Shown piece by piece: positions 54,858 through 64,000 of a DNA stretch of 64,000 nt. The first letter of the stretch is position 1. Each line of letters starts with the position of its first letter. The position numbers and the translations under genes are program-made. The stretch is from an uncultured Paracoccaceae bacterium (GTDB taxonomy: Bacteria > Pseudomonadota > Alphaproteobacteria > Rhodobacterales > Rhodobacteraceae). The notes under the pieces are model-generated. The model saw nothing but the letters and a program-made list of their open reading frames with translations, ran no database searches and was not told the origin of the DNA. The stretch is taken from positions 1-64,000 of the forward strand of contig CAKZTM010000017.1 of NCBI GenBank assembly GCA_937920555.1, in the 5' to 3' direction.

Positions 54858-55568
54858 CTATTCAAACATCTCGTCCTGATCATCCTCATCCAAGACCTCA
54901 TCATCATCCAGCAAATCCTCGTCGGAGGGCTCCAAACCGGGCACCATCCCGCCAATGGGACGATTGTCCAATAGACCAGAGGCCCGCAACTCCTTGAGCC
55001 CCGGCAAATCCCGCGCCGTTTCTAACCCGAAATGATCAAGAAACTCTTGCGTGGTCACAAACGTCACCGGACGGCCCGGCGTCATCCGCCTGCGTCCCAG
55101 CTTGATCCAGTCCAGCTCCAACAGCAAATCCACAGTGCCCCGAGATACCGAAACCCCGCGAATTTCCTCGATCTCCGCCCGTGTCACCGGCTGGTGGTAG
55201 GCAATGATCGCCAATGTCTCAATCGCCGCACGGCTTAGCTTGCGGGTCTCGGTCCGCTCCCGGCTCATCAAAAAGCTCAAATCACCCGCCGTGCGTATCG
55301 CCCAGGCATGACCGACCTTCACAATCTCAACACCGCGCCCCTCATAGCGTTTGCGCAACCGCACAATCGCCTCGGCCACATCCGTGCCATGAGGCATGCG
55401 CCCGGCCATCTCCTCCGAGGTCAAAGGCTCCGCCGAAGCAAACAACATCGCCTCCACCATACGCTCCTGCTCGGCCATAGGCGGGGCCTCAAACAGAACC
55501 GGATCGCCAACCACCTTGTCAGCCACAGCCGACGCATGATCCATGATCTCATTGGCAATATCAGACAT
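54858..55568 (-). CDS. scpB: Segregation and condensation protein ScpB
   Basis: A 236-residue winged-helix subunit of the SMC-ScpAB condensin. Landmarks are RMVEAMLFASAEPLTSEEMA, LSRAAIETLAIIAYHQPVTRAEIEEIRG and GTVDLLLELDWIKLGRRR. An acidic C-terminal tail follows (DEDLLDDDEVLDEDDQ). ATG 55568 is used because GAGAG lies upstream; a start at 55604 is possible. It overlaps the scpA stop by eight bases. Confidence 0.95.
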   Translation of the reverse strand: MSDIANEIMDHASAVADKVVGDPVLFEAPPMAEQERMVEAMLFASAEPLTSEEMAGRMPHGTDVAEAIVRLRKRYEGRGVEIVKVGHAWAIRTAGDLSFLMSRERTETRKLSRAAIETLAIIAYHQPVTRAEIEEIRGVSVSRGTVDLLLELDWIKLGRRRMTPGRPVTFVTTQEFLDHFGLETARDLPGLKELRASGLLDNRPIGGMVPGLEPSDEDLLDDDEVLDEDDQDEMFE

Positions 55569-56373
55569 GTGCTCTCGCTTTCTTACGAACCAAAACAGGC
55601 GCAAAAACCCGCTCTTGCTTCAATTCAACTTCTCCGCGCTTGGCCAACTCCAAACTTGCCGCAAAGGATGAGGCCATGGCCGAGCGCCGCCGCTTGGGAT
55701 CAACCTGCCAGCCTTCGGGCAGAAAACTGGACAAGGACGCCCAATCAAGCGAGCCGCCGATCAGCGCCCGCATCCCTTCAAGCGCCTGTTCCAGCGTCAA
55801 CACCCGGTCGCGCTTGTCCAAATGCATGGGCTTGAAGTCCTCTTTGGTCTTCACCCGCGCATAGGCTTTGAGCAAATCCGACAGGTTCGCGCCCCATTCG
55901 ACAACACGGCGTTGATCCACATCCACCGAATGGCCACGGGCGAAAAACTCCCGCCCCTTCTGGTCGCGGGCCATCAACTTGGCCGCCACCTCGCGCATGG
56001 CCTCCAACCGCTCCAACTGAAACGCCAGATGCGCGGCCAGATCCTCACCCGAGGGGCCTTCTTCCGTAGGATCAGCAGGCAGCAATAACCGCGATTTGAG
56101 AAACGCCAACCAAGCGGCCATCACCAGATAATCCGCCGCCAATTCCAGACGTAGCTTCTTGGCCGCCTCAACAAACGCCAAATATTGCTCGGCCAATTGC
56201 AAGATAGAGACCCGGCGCAAATCCACCTTTTGGGTCCGCGCCAAAACCAATAGCAGATCCAGCGGCCCCTCAAAGCCGTCCACATCGACCAATAACGCCT
56301 CAGACGCCACCCGCTCCGAGACGCTAAACTCGGCTTTGACCTCTTCGACCTCTAGGGCACCATCTTCCGGCAT
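55561..56373 (-). CDS. scpA: Segregation and condensation protein ScpA
   Basis: A 270-residue kleisin that bridges the SMC heads. Family marks are FEGPLDLLLVLARTQKVDLRR, LAADYLVMAAWLAFLKSRLLLP, and a C-terminal winged-helix (SSFLPEGWQVDPKRRRSAM). It starts one base after nagZ ends and overlaps scpB, the usual coupled order. Confidence 0.94.
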   Translation of the reverse strand: MPEDGALEVEEVKAEFSVSERVASEALLVDVDGFEGPLDLLLVLARTQKVDLRRVSILQLAEQYLAFVEAAKKLRLELAADYLVMAAWLAFLKSRLLLPADPTEEGPSGEDLAAHLAFQLERLEAMREVAAKLMARDQKGREFFARGHSVDVDQRRVVEWGANLSDLLKAYARVKTKEDFKPMHLDKRDRVLTLEQALEGMRALIGGSLDWASLSSFLPEGWQVDPKRRRSAMASSFAASLELAKRGEVELKQERVFAPVLVRKKARAHV

Positions 56374-56374
56374 G

Positions 56375-57364
56375 TCACGAATCCACCTTCATCATCGCGC
56401 TATATTCTGCGAAGGATGCATCAATGTCCACTATATCTTGCGGTTTCCGACTGTTTATAGCGGTGTTCGCGCGACGTTCTCTATCAGCGGTCAGCTCCGG
56501 CACCACACCTGCAATCTCCACCATATGCGCCATATCACCTGAACAATGCAGGATCACATCGCAACCGGCCGCCAGTGCCGCCTCGGCCCGCGCCGCGTGG
56601 GTGCCCGCAAGCGCACCCATGGACAAATCATCGGTCATCAGCAAACCGTCAAATCCGATCTCGCGGCGTATCAGATCGATCACAGACACAGATAACGTGC
56701 CCGCCACCGCATCAATGTGCGAATACACCACATGACCGGTCATCCCCATGGGCAGATCACTAAGCGCCTGAAATGGCTTGAAATCCACCTCGCGCAACTC
56801 CCACAAAGGTGCATCCACTACCGGCAATCCCTTGTGGCTGTCCACGACACCCAACCCGTGGCCGGGCAAATGCTTCATCACCGGCAAAACACCGGCTGAC
56901 AATAAACCATCGGCACAGGCGCGCCCGGCAGCCGCCACCACACCGGCGTCAAATCCAAAACACCGATTTTGCAAAAAAGGATGGGTCTCGGCCCGTGCCA
57001 CGTCCAGACAAGGCGCGCAATTGGCATCAATCCCAACCGCACGCAACTCCGCGCCAATGATCCGGTAGCGCAGCCGCACCGCCTCCAAGGCCGCACTGTG
57101 CCGCATCTGGTCCAAAGGGCTGGGCCAGTCGTGCCAATGAGGACCGCGCAAACGCGCCACCCGGCCACCTTCTTGGTCGATCATGATCACACAATCGCGC
57201 CCAACAGCGTCCCGCAACTGGGCCGTCAAAGCACCAAGCTGATCGGGGGTCTCTACATTTCGGGCAAATAAAATAAAGCCCCAAGGGTCCATGTCGCGGA
57301 AAAACGCGACCTCCTCAGGGCTCAGCCGCGTGCCATCACATCCAAAGACGACAGCACGCGTCAT
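56375..57364 (-). CDS. nagZ: Beta-N-acetylhexosaminidase NagZ
   Basis: A 329-residue glycoside hydrolase family 3 enzyme that removes GlcNAc from muropeptides during cell-wall recycling. The substrate loop is KHLPGHG followed by DSHKGLP, and the nucleophile Asp lies in MTDDLSMGAL. MIDQEGGRVARL and RCFG are also typical. It is cytosolic, with no signal peptide. It lies 3 bp after the SPOR gene in a unit leading to scpAB. Confidence 0.95.
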   Translation of the reverse strand: MTRAVVFGCDGTRLSPEEVAFFRDMDPWGFILFARNVETPDQLGALTAQLRDAVGRDCVIMIDQEGGRVARLRGPHWHDWPSPLDQMRHSAALEAVRLRYRIIGAELRAVGIDANCAPCLDVARAETHPFLQNRCFGFDAGVVAAAGRACADGLLSAGVLPVMKHLPGHGLGVVDSHKGLPVVDAPLWELREVDFKPFQALSDLPMGMTGHVVYSHIDAVAGTLSVSVIDLIRREIGFDGLLMTDDLSMGALAGTHAARAEAALAAGCDVILHCSGDMAHMVEIAGVVPELTADRERRANTAINSRKPQDIVDIDASFAEYSAMMKVDS

Positions 57365-57367
57365 AAG

Positions 57368-58822
57368 TTAGCGTAAAGTGACCGTAATACAGGGCAATCC
57401 GCGCGCAGACAGTGCAGCACAGGCCTCCTGCGTTTCGCCCTTGCTTTGATATCCTGCAACACGAAGCCGGTAAAATACCTTGCCCGAATTGTTGGTGCGC
57501 TGAACATAATGCTCTTTGGAGCCCAACAAATCATCGTGCTGACCAGACAGACGGTCCCATTGCTGACGGGCCACCGCCTCGGAGCCGTAAGCCCCGATCT
57601 GGATCATCCGTGTCCCATTGGGCAACGGAATAACCTCCAAGGACGCATCGGCCACTTGCACGGGCGCCTGAGCAGGCTCGGGTGCGACAATATCCGGCGC
57701 GGTGGTGGATTCCGCCAAAACCGCTTGCAAAGCCGCGTTGACCGCGTTGGACATGGCCACATTCAAATCCGCAGGACGCGCGCGCGGCGTCTTCATCACG
57801 GCAGGCGCATAAATTGACCCCTCGCCCACAGGCGGAAGCGGACCAAGCGCGGCCACCTCCAGATTTTCCGGCTGAATGCTCAACTCCGCAGCACCGGTTT
57901 CGCCGGTCTCTGTCAGATCAACCGGTGGGGCAATCGCCTCCAGCTCCGGCATCACCGCCGCAGTTTCGTCGCTGGGCGTCATGATGGGGTCCAGCACCGC
58001 CTCAGGTGTTGGGGTCTGGGCAGTGGCCACCTCCGTTTGCGGCGGTAAAGCCTCAACCGGTTCGGCCTGAGATGTCACAACAGACCCGTTGGGCATCAGC
58101 GGCTCTTTGGCCTGATCCAATGCGGCAATTTCCTCCCCCGGCGTGGGGGTCGCTTCGGGTCGCGCCCGCGGCGTGCGGCTGGCCAATAAAGCGGTTAGCT
58201 CAGAGGCGGGCGCATCTTCTAAGGTCAAATCATTGTCGCGCGGCGCGATGGTCACGGATGAGGCAACCTGCTCCACCCCGCGACCTTCCAGAACCGTGTT
58301 TACAGAATGCCCCTGATGCGCAACTTGCATGCCGCCGGCATCATCCGGAGCCACCCGTGCAGGGCCCTCCAAAGCCGCCACAATCGGCACTTCGCGGGCA
58401 TCGCGTTGACCCAGCTTGAAGGTCCAGACCGACACGCCAACCACAAGTGCAAGCGAGGCCGCTGCCCCCAGCACGGTCAGCCACGGGCCAAACTTGCGGT
58501 CCTCATCGCGCGTCTTGGCAGAGCCGCCACCGCCGCCGCCAGACCCGCCAGTGTCGGTGATCATGGGCGCTGCGTCCTCAAACTCCGGCTCCGGCAAATC
58601 GGAAAAAAGTGGTCCGCGCGGTTTAGAAGTAGGAGGTGGCGCGGGCACGGCCCGAACGGACGATATCTGAACAGGGTCAGACGTGGGCTCCGGCATAGGT
58701 TCTGTCCTTGCTTCAACAGCCCCTGGGGCCGCTGTCTCAAATCTGGGTTCTATACGGGTCGATACCGGTTCGACATGGGACGGCATCTTCAGTTTTTTAA
58801 CTGCGTTCTCAAGCACCTGCAT
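57368..58822 (-). CDS. SPOR-domain membrane protein
   Basis: A 484-residue single-span inner-membrane protein. A cytosolic Pro-rich N-terminal part (1-110) precedes the span (about 112-130, LTVLGAAASLALVVGVSVW), a long periplasmic Pro/Ala/Glu-rich linker, and the C-terminal SPOR domain (about 400-484: IQIGAYGSEAVARQQWDRL, FYRLRVAGYQSKGETQEAC). SPOR domains bind denuded glycan at the division septum. ATG 58822 is preferred over the upstream TTG. It sits between argS and nagZ. Confidence 0.92.
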   Translation of the reverse strand: MQVLENAVKKLKMPSHVEPVSTRIEPRFETAAPGAVEARTEPMPEPTSDPVQISSVRAVPAPPPTSKPRGPLFSDLPEPEFEDAAPMITDTGGSGGGGGGSAKTRDEDRKFGPWLTVLGAAASLALVVGVSVWTFKLGQRDAREVPIVAALEGPARVAPDDAGGMQVAHQGHSVNTVLEGRGVEQVASSVTIAPRDNDLTLEDAPASELTALLASRTPRARPEATPTPGEEIAALDQAKEPLMPNGSVVTSQAEPVEALPPQTEVATAQTPTPEAVLDPIMTPSDETAAVMPELEAIAPPVDLTETGETGAAELSIQPENLEVAALGPLPPVGEGSIYAPAVMKTPRARPADLNVAMSNAVNAALQAVLAESTTAPDIVAPEPAQAPVQVADASLEVIPLPNGTRMIQIGAYGSEAVARQQWDRLSGQHDDLLGSKEHYVQRTNNSGKVFYRLRVAGYQSKGETQEACAALSARGLPCITVTLR

Positions 58823-58897
58823 TTGGTCTCGCCTCAATCTGGCACGGATTTTTCCCGCGCTCTTTAATTAGCGACCCCTACCTGCTCATTGTTTTTA

Positions 58898-60652
58898 TTA
58901 GCGCATTTCGCGCATTGGGGTCACACCCAGAATACCAAGCCCCGATGAAATAACAACTGCTACGGCGCGAATCAGTGCGATTCGCGCATTTGTGCCACTA
59001 TTGTCATCATCGCGCAGGAATCTGATCTCTGGGACATCATTGCCCTTATTCCACAAAGCATGAAATTCTGATGCTAAATCAAAGAGATAGAAAGCAATCC
59101 TGTGCGGCTCATGAGAGGTTGACGCAGCGGCCACCACCCGTGGCCATTCTGCCAGCTTTTGCACCATTGAGACCTCGGATGGGTGACCAAGCGGCGAAAG
59201 ATCGGTGCGCGACAAAGCCGGGTCATCGGTTTTGACACCCGCCTCTTGAGCCTTTGCCAAAACCGAGCAAATCCGCGCATGAGCATATTGCACATAAAAA
59301 ACCGGGTTTTCTTTGGACTGCTCAGTGACCTTGGCCAGATCAAAATCCAAAGGCGCATCATTTTTGCGGGTCAGCATATGAAAGCGGGTCACATCCGGTC
59401 CAACCTGCTCCACAACATCACGAAGGGTCACGAAGTTCCCGGCCCGCTTGGACATTTTGACAGGCTCACCGTTTTTGGACAGCTTCACCAATTGGCATAG
59501 CTTTATGTCCACAGGCACTTTGCCGTCCGACAGGGCCGAAACCGCCGCCTTCATCCGTTTGACATATCCACCGTGATCGGCACCAAAGACGTCGATCAGC
59601 TGGTCAAAGCCACGCTCGATTTTGTCGTAATGGTAGGCAATGTCCGGGGCAAAATAAGTCCATGAGCCGTCAGATTTCATGATCGGCCGGTCCACATCGT
59701 CGCCGTGGGCGGTGGATTTGAACAAGGTCTGCTCGCGGGGCTCCCAATCTTCGGGGATTTTGCCCTTGGGCGGCTCAAGAGTGCCCTTGTAAATCAGCCC
59801 CTTGTCATCGAGCGTCTTGATGGCCGCTTCAATCTGACCGGTCCCATAAAGGGATTTTTCAGAGAAAAAGACATCCATCTCCACGTTCAGCGCGGCCAGA
59901 TCCTCCCGGATCATGTCCATCATCGCTTGGGTGGCGAATTCCCGGAACTCGGGCAACCAATCCTCATTGTTGGAGCCCATGAGGCTCGCGCCATGCTTGT
60001 CCTTGAGCGCTTGCCCGACGGGCACAAGATAATCGCCGGGATAGGTTCCATCGGGAAATTCAACCGCCTGCCCGTTGGCCTCCAGGTAGCGCAAATAGGC
60101 GGACCGGCCCAAAACATCGACCTGCGCACCGCCATCATTGATGTAGTATTCGCGGGTCACATCATAGCCGGAATAGCTGAGCAAACTGGCCAGAGCATCG
60201 CCAAAAACCGCCCCGCGGACATGACCCACATGCAAGGGACCGGTGGGATTGACGGACACATACTCCACATTCACCCGCTGCCCGGCTCCTATGTCCGAGC
60301 GACCATAACCTGCACCAACATGAATGATTTGCGACACCAGCCCGAACCAGGCACCGGGATCAAGGCGCAGGTTCAAAAACCCGGGCCCGGCCACATCGGC
60401 GTTGGTGATACGGGGATCACTGACCAGCTTGGCGGCCAGCGCATCTGCAATGTCACGGGGTTTCATACCGGCGGGCTTTGCCAAAACCATGGCCGCGTTG
60501 GTCGCCATGTCGCCGTGGCTGGGGTCGCGGGGCGGCTCGACGGTGACATTGCCCAGATCGAGGTCGGCGGGCAAAGCACCGGCTTGCGTCATCTCCTCCA
60601 AGCCCGTGAGGACAACCATCTTGATATCAGCAAACAGGTCCATGCGATCCAT
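58898..60652 (-). CDS. argS: Arginyl-tRNA synthetase
   Basis: A 584-residue class I synthetase. The HIGH-type motif is [15 protein letters not shown] near 130, [13 protein letters not shown] follows, and the KMSKS-like site reads [10 protein letters not shown]. The C-terminal anticodon-binding part has [14 protein letters not shown] 60652 is used; 60643 is possible. It heads the SPOR-nagZ-scpAB unit. An ArsR gene on the opposite strand stands between it and dgt. Confidence 0.97.
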   Translation of the reverse strand: MDRMDLFADIKMVVLTGLEEMTQAGALPADLDLGNVTVEPPRDPSHGDMATNAAMVLAKPAGMKPRDIADALAAKLVSDPRITNADVAGPGFLNLRLDPGAWFGLVSQIIHVGAGYGRSDIGAGQRVNVEYVSVNPTGPLHVGHVRGAVFGDALASLLSYSGYDVTREYYINDGGAQVDVLGRSAYLRYLEANGQAVEFPDGTYPGDYLVPVGQALKDKHGASLMGSNNEDWLPEFREFATQAMMDMIREDLAALNVEMDVFFSEKSLYGTGQIEAAIKTLDDKGLIYKGTLEPPKGKIPEDWEPREQTLFKSTAHGDDVDRPIMKSDGSWTYFAPDIAYHYDKIERGFDQLIDVFGADHGGYVKRMKAAVSALSDGKVPVDIKLCQLVKLSKNGEPVKMSKRAGNFVTLRDVVEQVGPDVTRFHMLTRKNDAPLDFDLAKVTEQSKENPVFYVQYAHARICSVLAKAQEAGVKTDDPALSRTDLSPLGHPSEVSMVQKLAEWPRVVAAASTSHEPHRIAFYLFDLASEFHALWNKGNDVPEIRFLRDDDNSGTNARIALIRAVAVVISSGLGILGVTPMREMR

Positions 60653-60801
60653 CCAAAATCATGAGTTGGCGCTCGCATAGCCGATATGGAAGCGGCACTC
60701 AATTGCGTTGTGACGGGTTTGGAACGCGCTGGGGTCACTTCAAATGTTACGCCCGATCACAAATGAGCTCTAAGGTGCTGTGGTGCAAGGGTTTCTTAAC
60801 T

Positions 60802-60821
60802 CTACTGCGCTAGCGGAGTAA
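60802..60821 (+). promoter_or_regulatory. Palindromic operator, site C (arsR promoter)
   Basis: CTACTGCGCTAGCGGAGTAA shares the CTAG centre and CTACT/AGTA arms of sites A, B and D, with two imperfect pairs. TTAAC at 60796-60800 precedes it by one base. It is 42 bp upstream of the ArsR-family start, so autoregulation is the natural reading; TTAACT and TAACCA could be its -35 and -10 around the operator. Confidence 0.65.
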
Positions 60822-60863
60822 CCAAGGATTTAGCCGCACAAAACTCACAAGGAGACCGCAAAA

Positions 60864-61160
60864 ATGCACAAGCTGACACCGCGCCAGAAAACCGCACGAT
60901 CCTTCTTCGCGCTGGGTCATCCGCGCCGGTTGAAAATTCTGGAAACGCTCGCAGACTACCCAAGGGGCACCACCTATGAAGCCCTTGGCACAGCCACGGG
61001 CATCCCGCCTGCATCTCTGACCCACCACTTGCGATTTCTCAAAGACGCCCATTTGGTGCACCGCAAAATCAGCGGCCCCTATAGCATCTACACGCTCGAC
61101 CAGACCCAACTCAGCGACGCATTGCAAAGCCCGATCCCAAGGCTCAAACGCGCCGCGTGA
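60864..61160 (+). CDS. ArsR-family winged-helix regulator
   Basis: A 98-residue regulator. The winged HTH reads LGHPRRLKILETLADYP, then YEALGTATGIPPASLTHHLRFLKDAHLVHRK; the wing ends ISGPYSIYTLD. No classical metal-binding Cys pair (ELCVCDL) is present, so the ligand is unknown. AAGGAG lies nine bases before ATG 60864. Operator-like site C precedes it, and three relatives of that site lie elsewhere in the window. It is inserted between dgt and argS on the opposite strand. Confidence 0.85.
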   Translation: MHKLTPRQKTARSFFALGHPRRLKILETLADYPRGTTYEALGTATGIPPASLTHHLRFLKDAHLVHRKISGPYSIYTLDQTQLSDALQSPIPRLKRAA

Positions 61161-61163
61161 ACC

Positions 61164-62354
61164 TCACGCCACCCCGTGAAGGGGCAAAGGCTTGCCAGTG
61201 ATCACCTCATATTTTTGCAACGCGTAACGATCCGTCATGCCCGAAATATAATCCGAGACGACCCGCGCCCGCGCTGTCTCATCACCATCCGCCTCATCAG
61301 CCCAATCCGTGGGCATCAACGCAGGATCACCCATGCAGGCGGCAAACAGATCCGACACAACAGTGGCGGTGGCCACGCGCATCTCCATGACACTGGCATG
61401 GCGATACATGCGCTCAAACAAAAACGCGCGAATGTCCTTGAGCTGGTCAAACATACCGGCCGAGAACCGAACCACAGGCCCGCCCAACGCGCGAATGTCT
61501 TCCACGCTTTGCGCACCTGACCGCTCCAAAAGCCTTGTACTTTCAACAATGACATCCTCAACCATAGCCCCGAAAACCCGCCGCAGGCTCTCATGTTGGC
61601 GCCGTGACGGCTCCAAACCGGGGTAGCGCTGATCCACGTCGCAAATCGCCTCCCTCACCAAAGGCAGATCGGAAATGTCGCCAAGGGTGAACAAACCCGC
61701 CCGCAACCCGTCATCCAAATCATGATTGTTATAAGCCACATCGTCGGAAATCGCCGCCACTTGCGCCTCCGCACTGGCATGGGTCGCCAGCTCCAGATCA
61801 TGCACCCGGTTGTAAGCCGCCAGCGCATAATGAAGCGGCGGGGCCACCGGACCATTGTGCTTGGCAATCGCCTCCAAACACTCCCATGTCAGATTGAGCC
61901 CATCAAACTCCGCGTATTTTGCCTCCAATTGGGTGACAATGCGGATGGCCTGCGCGTTGTGATCAAACCCGCCATAAGGTGCCATGGCCGCATGCAACGC
62001 ATCCTCGCCCGTGTGACCAAACGGCGTGTGGCCAAGATCATGGGCCAAAGCCACCGCCTCTGTCAGCTCTTGGTTCAGCCCCAGCGAGCGCGCAATTGTG
62101 CGCGCCACCTGCGCCACCTCCAGCGAATGGGTCAGACGGGTGCGATAATAATCCCCCTCATGCTCCACAAACACCTGAGTTTTGTGCTTGAGCCGCCGAA
62201 ACGCCTGAGCATGCAAAATACGGTCCCGATCGCGGTGAAACGCCGACCGGTGCGCCGACGGGGTCTCCGCATGAAGCCGCCCGCGCGACCGCGCCGCATC
62301 GCTTGCATAAGCCGCCATCGCCGACCGGTTCACATCACCGGTATTGCTGGTCAT
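61164..62354 (-). CDS. Deoxyguanosinetriphosphate triphosphohydrolase-like protein
   Basis: A 396-residue HD-domain phosphohydrolase of the dGTPase-like group (type 2). Metal ligands are seen in YYRTRLTHSLEVAQ and LAHDLGHTPFGHTGEDAL; further family blocks are AHRSAFHRDRDRILHAQAFRRLKHKTQVF and DVAYNNHDLDDGL. ATG 62354 has AGAGGG upstream and is preferred to the longer GTG/ATG frames up to 62420. It hydrolyses dNTPs in vitro; its physiological role is dNTP homeostasis. Confidence 0.9.
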   Translation of the reverse strand: MTSNTGDVNRSAMAAYASDAARSRGRLHAETPSAHRSAFHRDRDRILHAQAFRRLKHKTQVFVEHEGDYYRTRLTHSLEVAQVARTIARSLGLNQELTEAVALAHDLGHTPFGHTGEDALHAAMAPYGGFDHNAQAIRIVTQLEAKYAEFDGLNLTWECLEAIAKHNGPVAPPLHYALAAYNRVHDLELATHASAEAQVAAISDDVAYNNHDLDDGLRAGLFTLGDISDLPLVREAICDVDQRYPGLEPSRRQHESLRRVFGAMVEDVIVESTRLLERSGAQSVEDIRALGGPVVRFSAGMFDQLKDIRAFLFERMYRHASVMEMRVATATVVSDLFAACMGDPALMPTDWADEADGDETARARVVSDYISGMTDRYALQKYEVITGKPLPLHGVA

Positions 62355-62438
62355 CTGATCTGCCCTCTTGTCGGATTGCTCCGAACTGCTTAAATCTGCC
62401 TGAGTGCTGACATAAACCAATCTAAGGCGTTGCGATAG

Positions 62439-62774
62439 ATGGACCTTGCCCTACCGCCAAAAGTGACCGACCGCGCATTTGCCCGTTTGGCTGAAATTGC
62501 GCAAACCAGCGGCGAGACCAAACCCCTGCGTGTGGCCGTCGACGGTGGCGGCTGCTCAGGCTTTCAATATGATATCGCTCTGGCCGATAAGATCGAAGAC
62601 GACGATATGGTCTTGGAAAAAGATGGCGCAAAAGTGCTGATCGACCCGGTCTCCCTGCCGTTTTTGTCCAATGCCGTGATCGACTTCTCCGCCGAGCTGA
62701 TTGGCGCGCGGTTTGTGATCGAAAACCCCAATGCCACATCCAGCTGTGGCTGCGGCACGTCCTTCTCAATCTGA
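62439..62774 (+). CDS. Iron-sulfur cluster insertion protein (ErpA/HesB type)
   Basis: A 111-residue A-type carrier that delivers Fe-S clusters to apo-proteins. The three conserved Cys are C39 in GGGCSGFQY and C103 and C105 in SSCGCG near the end. It is divergent from dgt by about 85 bp. The length is normal for ErpA; IscA is the main alternative. Confidence 0.94.
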   Translation: MDLALPPKVTDRAFARLAEIAQTSGETKPLRVAVDGGGCSGFQYDIALADKIEDDDMVLEKDGAKVLIDPVSLPFLSNAVIDFSAELIGARFVIENPNATSSCGCGTSFSI

Positions 62775-62779
62775 CCGCC

Positions 62780-63607
62780 TCAGGCGGGTTCCAGAACATC
62801 CGGGAAATCGCGCGGATCAAGCGGCGCGTAGCCATATTGCGCCGCCACAGCCCAATCGATGCGCGCGTTGATGTGCGCCACAGCCGAGGCGGTCAACCCG
62901 TCCCGCCAGCCTTCCGACGCATAATAGTGCCGCCGCCCGGCCCCGTCCAAACCGCCCTTCTTGGTGGAGCCCTCCAATTCCTCAACCTCCACCTCACGCC
63001 CGGCCAAAGCCGACAACGCCGCGCCCAGCGACTTGGCCGGATCAAGCACAAAATCCTCGAAACTGAGCCGCTCAAACCGGGTGCCGCCAATGGCGGCCTG
63101 CCGTTCAAACTCCAAATAAGCCTTGAGCTTCAAAGACCACAAATCCATGGGCGAGCCCAATATCTTATCCACCCGATCACGCCCTAAACTCAGCCAAGGC
63201 TGCCGCAAAAACCCCTCAAAATCCTCTACCCGGTGCCCCAACTGATGGTAGGGCCGCCGGTGCAATGCCAAAGCCCAGGAATAGGGATTGCGAATGGTGA
63301 ACAGAACCGCCACGCCGTGGGTAACGAAATCGGGCGCATAGACCGGCGCTGCATGTTTCCACGCCCCAACCGGACCCAACACATCATCCTGCAAATCGCG
63401 AACCGCCTCCCGGTAGACCTTTCTCCACGCAGCCCCCGTGATACCTTCCAACGTCTGCGCCATCTCCCGAAAGGGTCGCAAATCCGCCCCAGTGACCCCC
63501 GGCCGCCCGGTTCCGGTCACACCGTCTGCGGCATCAATCATGCGAATAACCGCCCGGGTCGCCGTGTTGCGCTCGCCAAAAACCTTGATCGATACCGCCT
63601 GTGACAT
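62780..63607 (-). CDS. Sulfotransferase-family-like protein
   Basis: A 275-residue protein with weak resemblance to P-loop sulfotransferases: a short N-terminal loop region (KVFGERNTATRAVIRMI) where the PAPS-binding loop would be, FTIRNPYSWALALHRRP like the PAPS 3'-phosphate site, and FERLSFEDFVLDPAKSL like the family tail. The classical PxxGTT/S P-loop is not seen, so activity is uncertain. It is convergent with the erpA gene, five bases apart, and divergent from xthA. Confidence 0.6.
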   Translation of the reverse strand: MSQAVSIKVFGERNTATRAVIRMIDAADGVTGTGRPGVTGADLRPFREMAQTLEGITGAAWRKVYREAVRDLQDDVLGPVGAWKHAAPVYAPDFVTHGVAVLFTIRNPYSWALALHRRPYHQLGHRVEDFEGFLRQPWLSLGRDRVDKILGSPMDLWSLKLKAYLEFERQAAIGGTRFERLSFEDFVLDPAKSLGAALSALAGREVEVEELEGSTKKGGLDGAGRRHYYASEGWRDGLTASAVAHINARIDWAVAAQYGYAPLDPRDFPDVLEPA

Positions 63608-63664
63608 ATTCGCTCTTTTTTTCCGCGCCGCTGAACTTTAGGGTCGGCCCAAAGGATACCCGCC

Positions 63665-64000
63665 ATGAAGATAGCTTCTTTCAACATCAACGGAATTAAG
63701 GCCAGATTACCAGCGCTTTTGGACTGGCTGAAAGAGGCCGCGCCGGACGTGGCGCTTTTGCAAGAGATCAAATCCGTTGATGAGGGCTTTCCGCGCACCC
63801 CGATCGAGGATCTGGGCTACACCGTCGAGACCCACGGCCAGAAGGGCTTTAACGGGGTCGCGATCCTGTCCAAACTGCCGCTCGAAGATATCTCGCGCGG
63901 CCTGCCGGGCAACGACGATGACGTGCAAGCCCGCTGGATCGAAGCCACCGTGATCGGCCAGACCGCGGTGCGTGTGTGCGGCCTCTATCTGCCCAATGGC
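63665..64000 (+). CDS. xthA: Exodeoxyribonuclease III, partial (window edge)
   Basis: The first 112 codons of an AP endonuclease/exonuclease, open to the window end. The metal-binding start MKIASFNINGIKARLPALLDWL and VALLQEIKSVDEGFP (catalytic Glu) identify the family; GQKGFNGVAIL follows. ATG 63665 follows an A/G-rich GGATAC stretch. The rest lies outside the window. Confidence 0.94.
   Translation, partial: MKIASFNINGIKARLPALLDWLKEAAPDVALLQEIKSVDEGFPRTPIEDLGYTVETHGQKGFNGVAILSKLPLEDISRGLPGNDDDVQARWIEATVIGQTAVRVCGLYLPNG

Noticed and set aside
59705-60664. 319-codon plus-strand frame opposite argS
   Set aside because: It overlaps the HIGH-motif half of argS completely and has a Gly/His/Gln-rich translation without known motifs.

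Overview
The window looks like a chromosomal segment of a marine alphaproteobacterium of the order Rhodobacterales (Roseobacter-type family). The evidence is indirect but consistent: the gene orders dnaX-ybaB-recR, dgt/argS/SPOR/nagZ/scpA/scpB and eno-thiE; a Mur-like Fur; ChpT (the CckA-CtrA phosphotransferase); an olsBA ornithine-lipid pair; PhaR-type PHA control; and ctaD standing apart from the other oxidase genes. No rRNA, CRISPR, phage or transposase gene was seen. It reads as core chromosome with small accessory insertions. Sixty-seven protein genes and one tRNA are listed.

Layout. 1-2.4 kb: a four-repeat Pho-box-like array, a glyoxalase-superfamily gene and a two-gene cytochrome c unit. 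2.5-9.7 kb: a LysR regulator, two EamA exporters, dnaX-ybaB-recR, two tandem paralogous lipoproteins and a GNAT acetyltransferase. 9.8-14.6 kb: ctaD with DUF2244, lipB, a peptidoglycan-binding-like exported protein and tRNA-Leu(GAG) with a readable promoter. 14.6-20.6 kb: tag, an EAL phosphodiesterase and a PHA cluster (phaR, a 50-codon ORF, a short PhaC-like hydrolase, phaA, phaB). 20.6-31.9 kb: amidotransferase, DUF465, a third EamA protein, a TrmN6-like methylase, DUF2007, polyprenyl synthase, ispE, a TPR protein, ETF-QO, a PAP2 enzyme, greA and a coiled-coil membrane protein. 32.6-36.4 kb: a molybdenum-cofactor operon (fdhD, membrane protein, mobA, mobB, moeA). 36.6-43.8 kb: DsbD-like domain, FAD amine oxidase, ald with its divergent Lrp regulator, an unknown membrane protein, a CPA1 antiporter and an IalB-like protein. 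44-49 kb: a lipoprotein and a giant secreted nuclease with RTX repeats. 49-54.4 kb: fur/mur, eno, thiE-like, olsBA, DUF3553 and chpT. 54.6-64 kb: scpB-scpA-nagZ-SPOR-argS, an ArsR regulator, dgt, erpA, a sulfotransferase-like gene and the start of xthA.

How the genes work together. phaA and phaB make 3-hydroxybutyryl-CoA from acetyl-CoA, and PhaR is the expected granule-sensing repressor; TGC-rich inverted repeats lie in both promoter regions. ald and Lrp form an alanine-catabolism pair. fdhD/mobA/mobB/moeA mature molybdo-enzymes encoded elsewhere. olsB and olsA together make ornithine lipid. ispE and the polyprenyl synthase feed isoprenoid and quinone synthesis.

Beyond the genes, three dispersed DNA patterns stand out. 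First, a palindromic operator family, CTACTnyrCTAGyrnAGTAG, occurs four times in intergenic DNA; one copy precedes a small ArsR-family gene, so it may be that regulator's regulon. Second, a ~110 bp MITE-like element with ~20 bp terminal inverted repeats is present in three full copies plus one isolated end; its ends supply the stop codons of neighbouring reading frames. Third, an interleaved pair of inverted repeats lies in the chpT 3' region. These are the best candidates for undescribed biology here.
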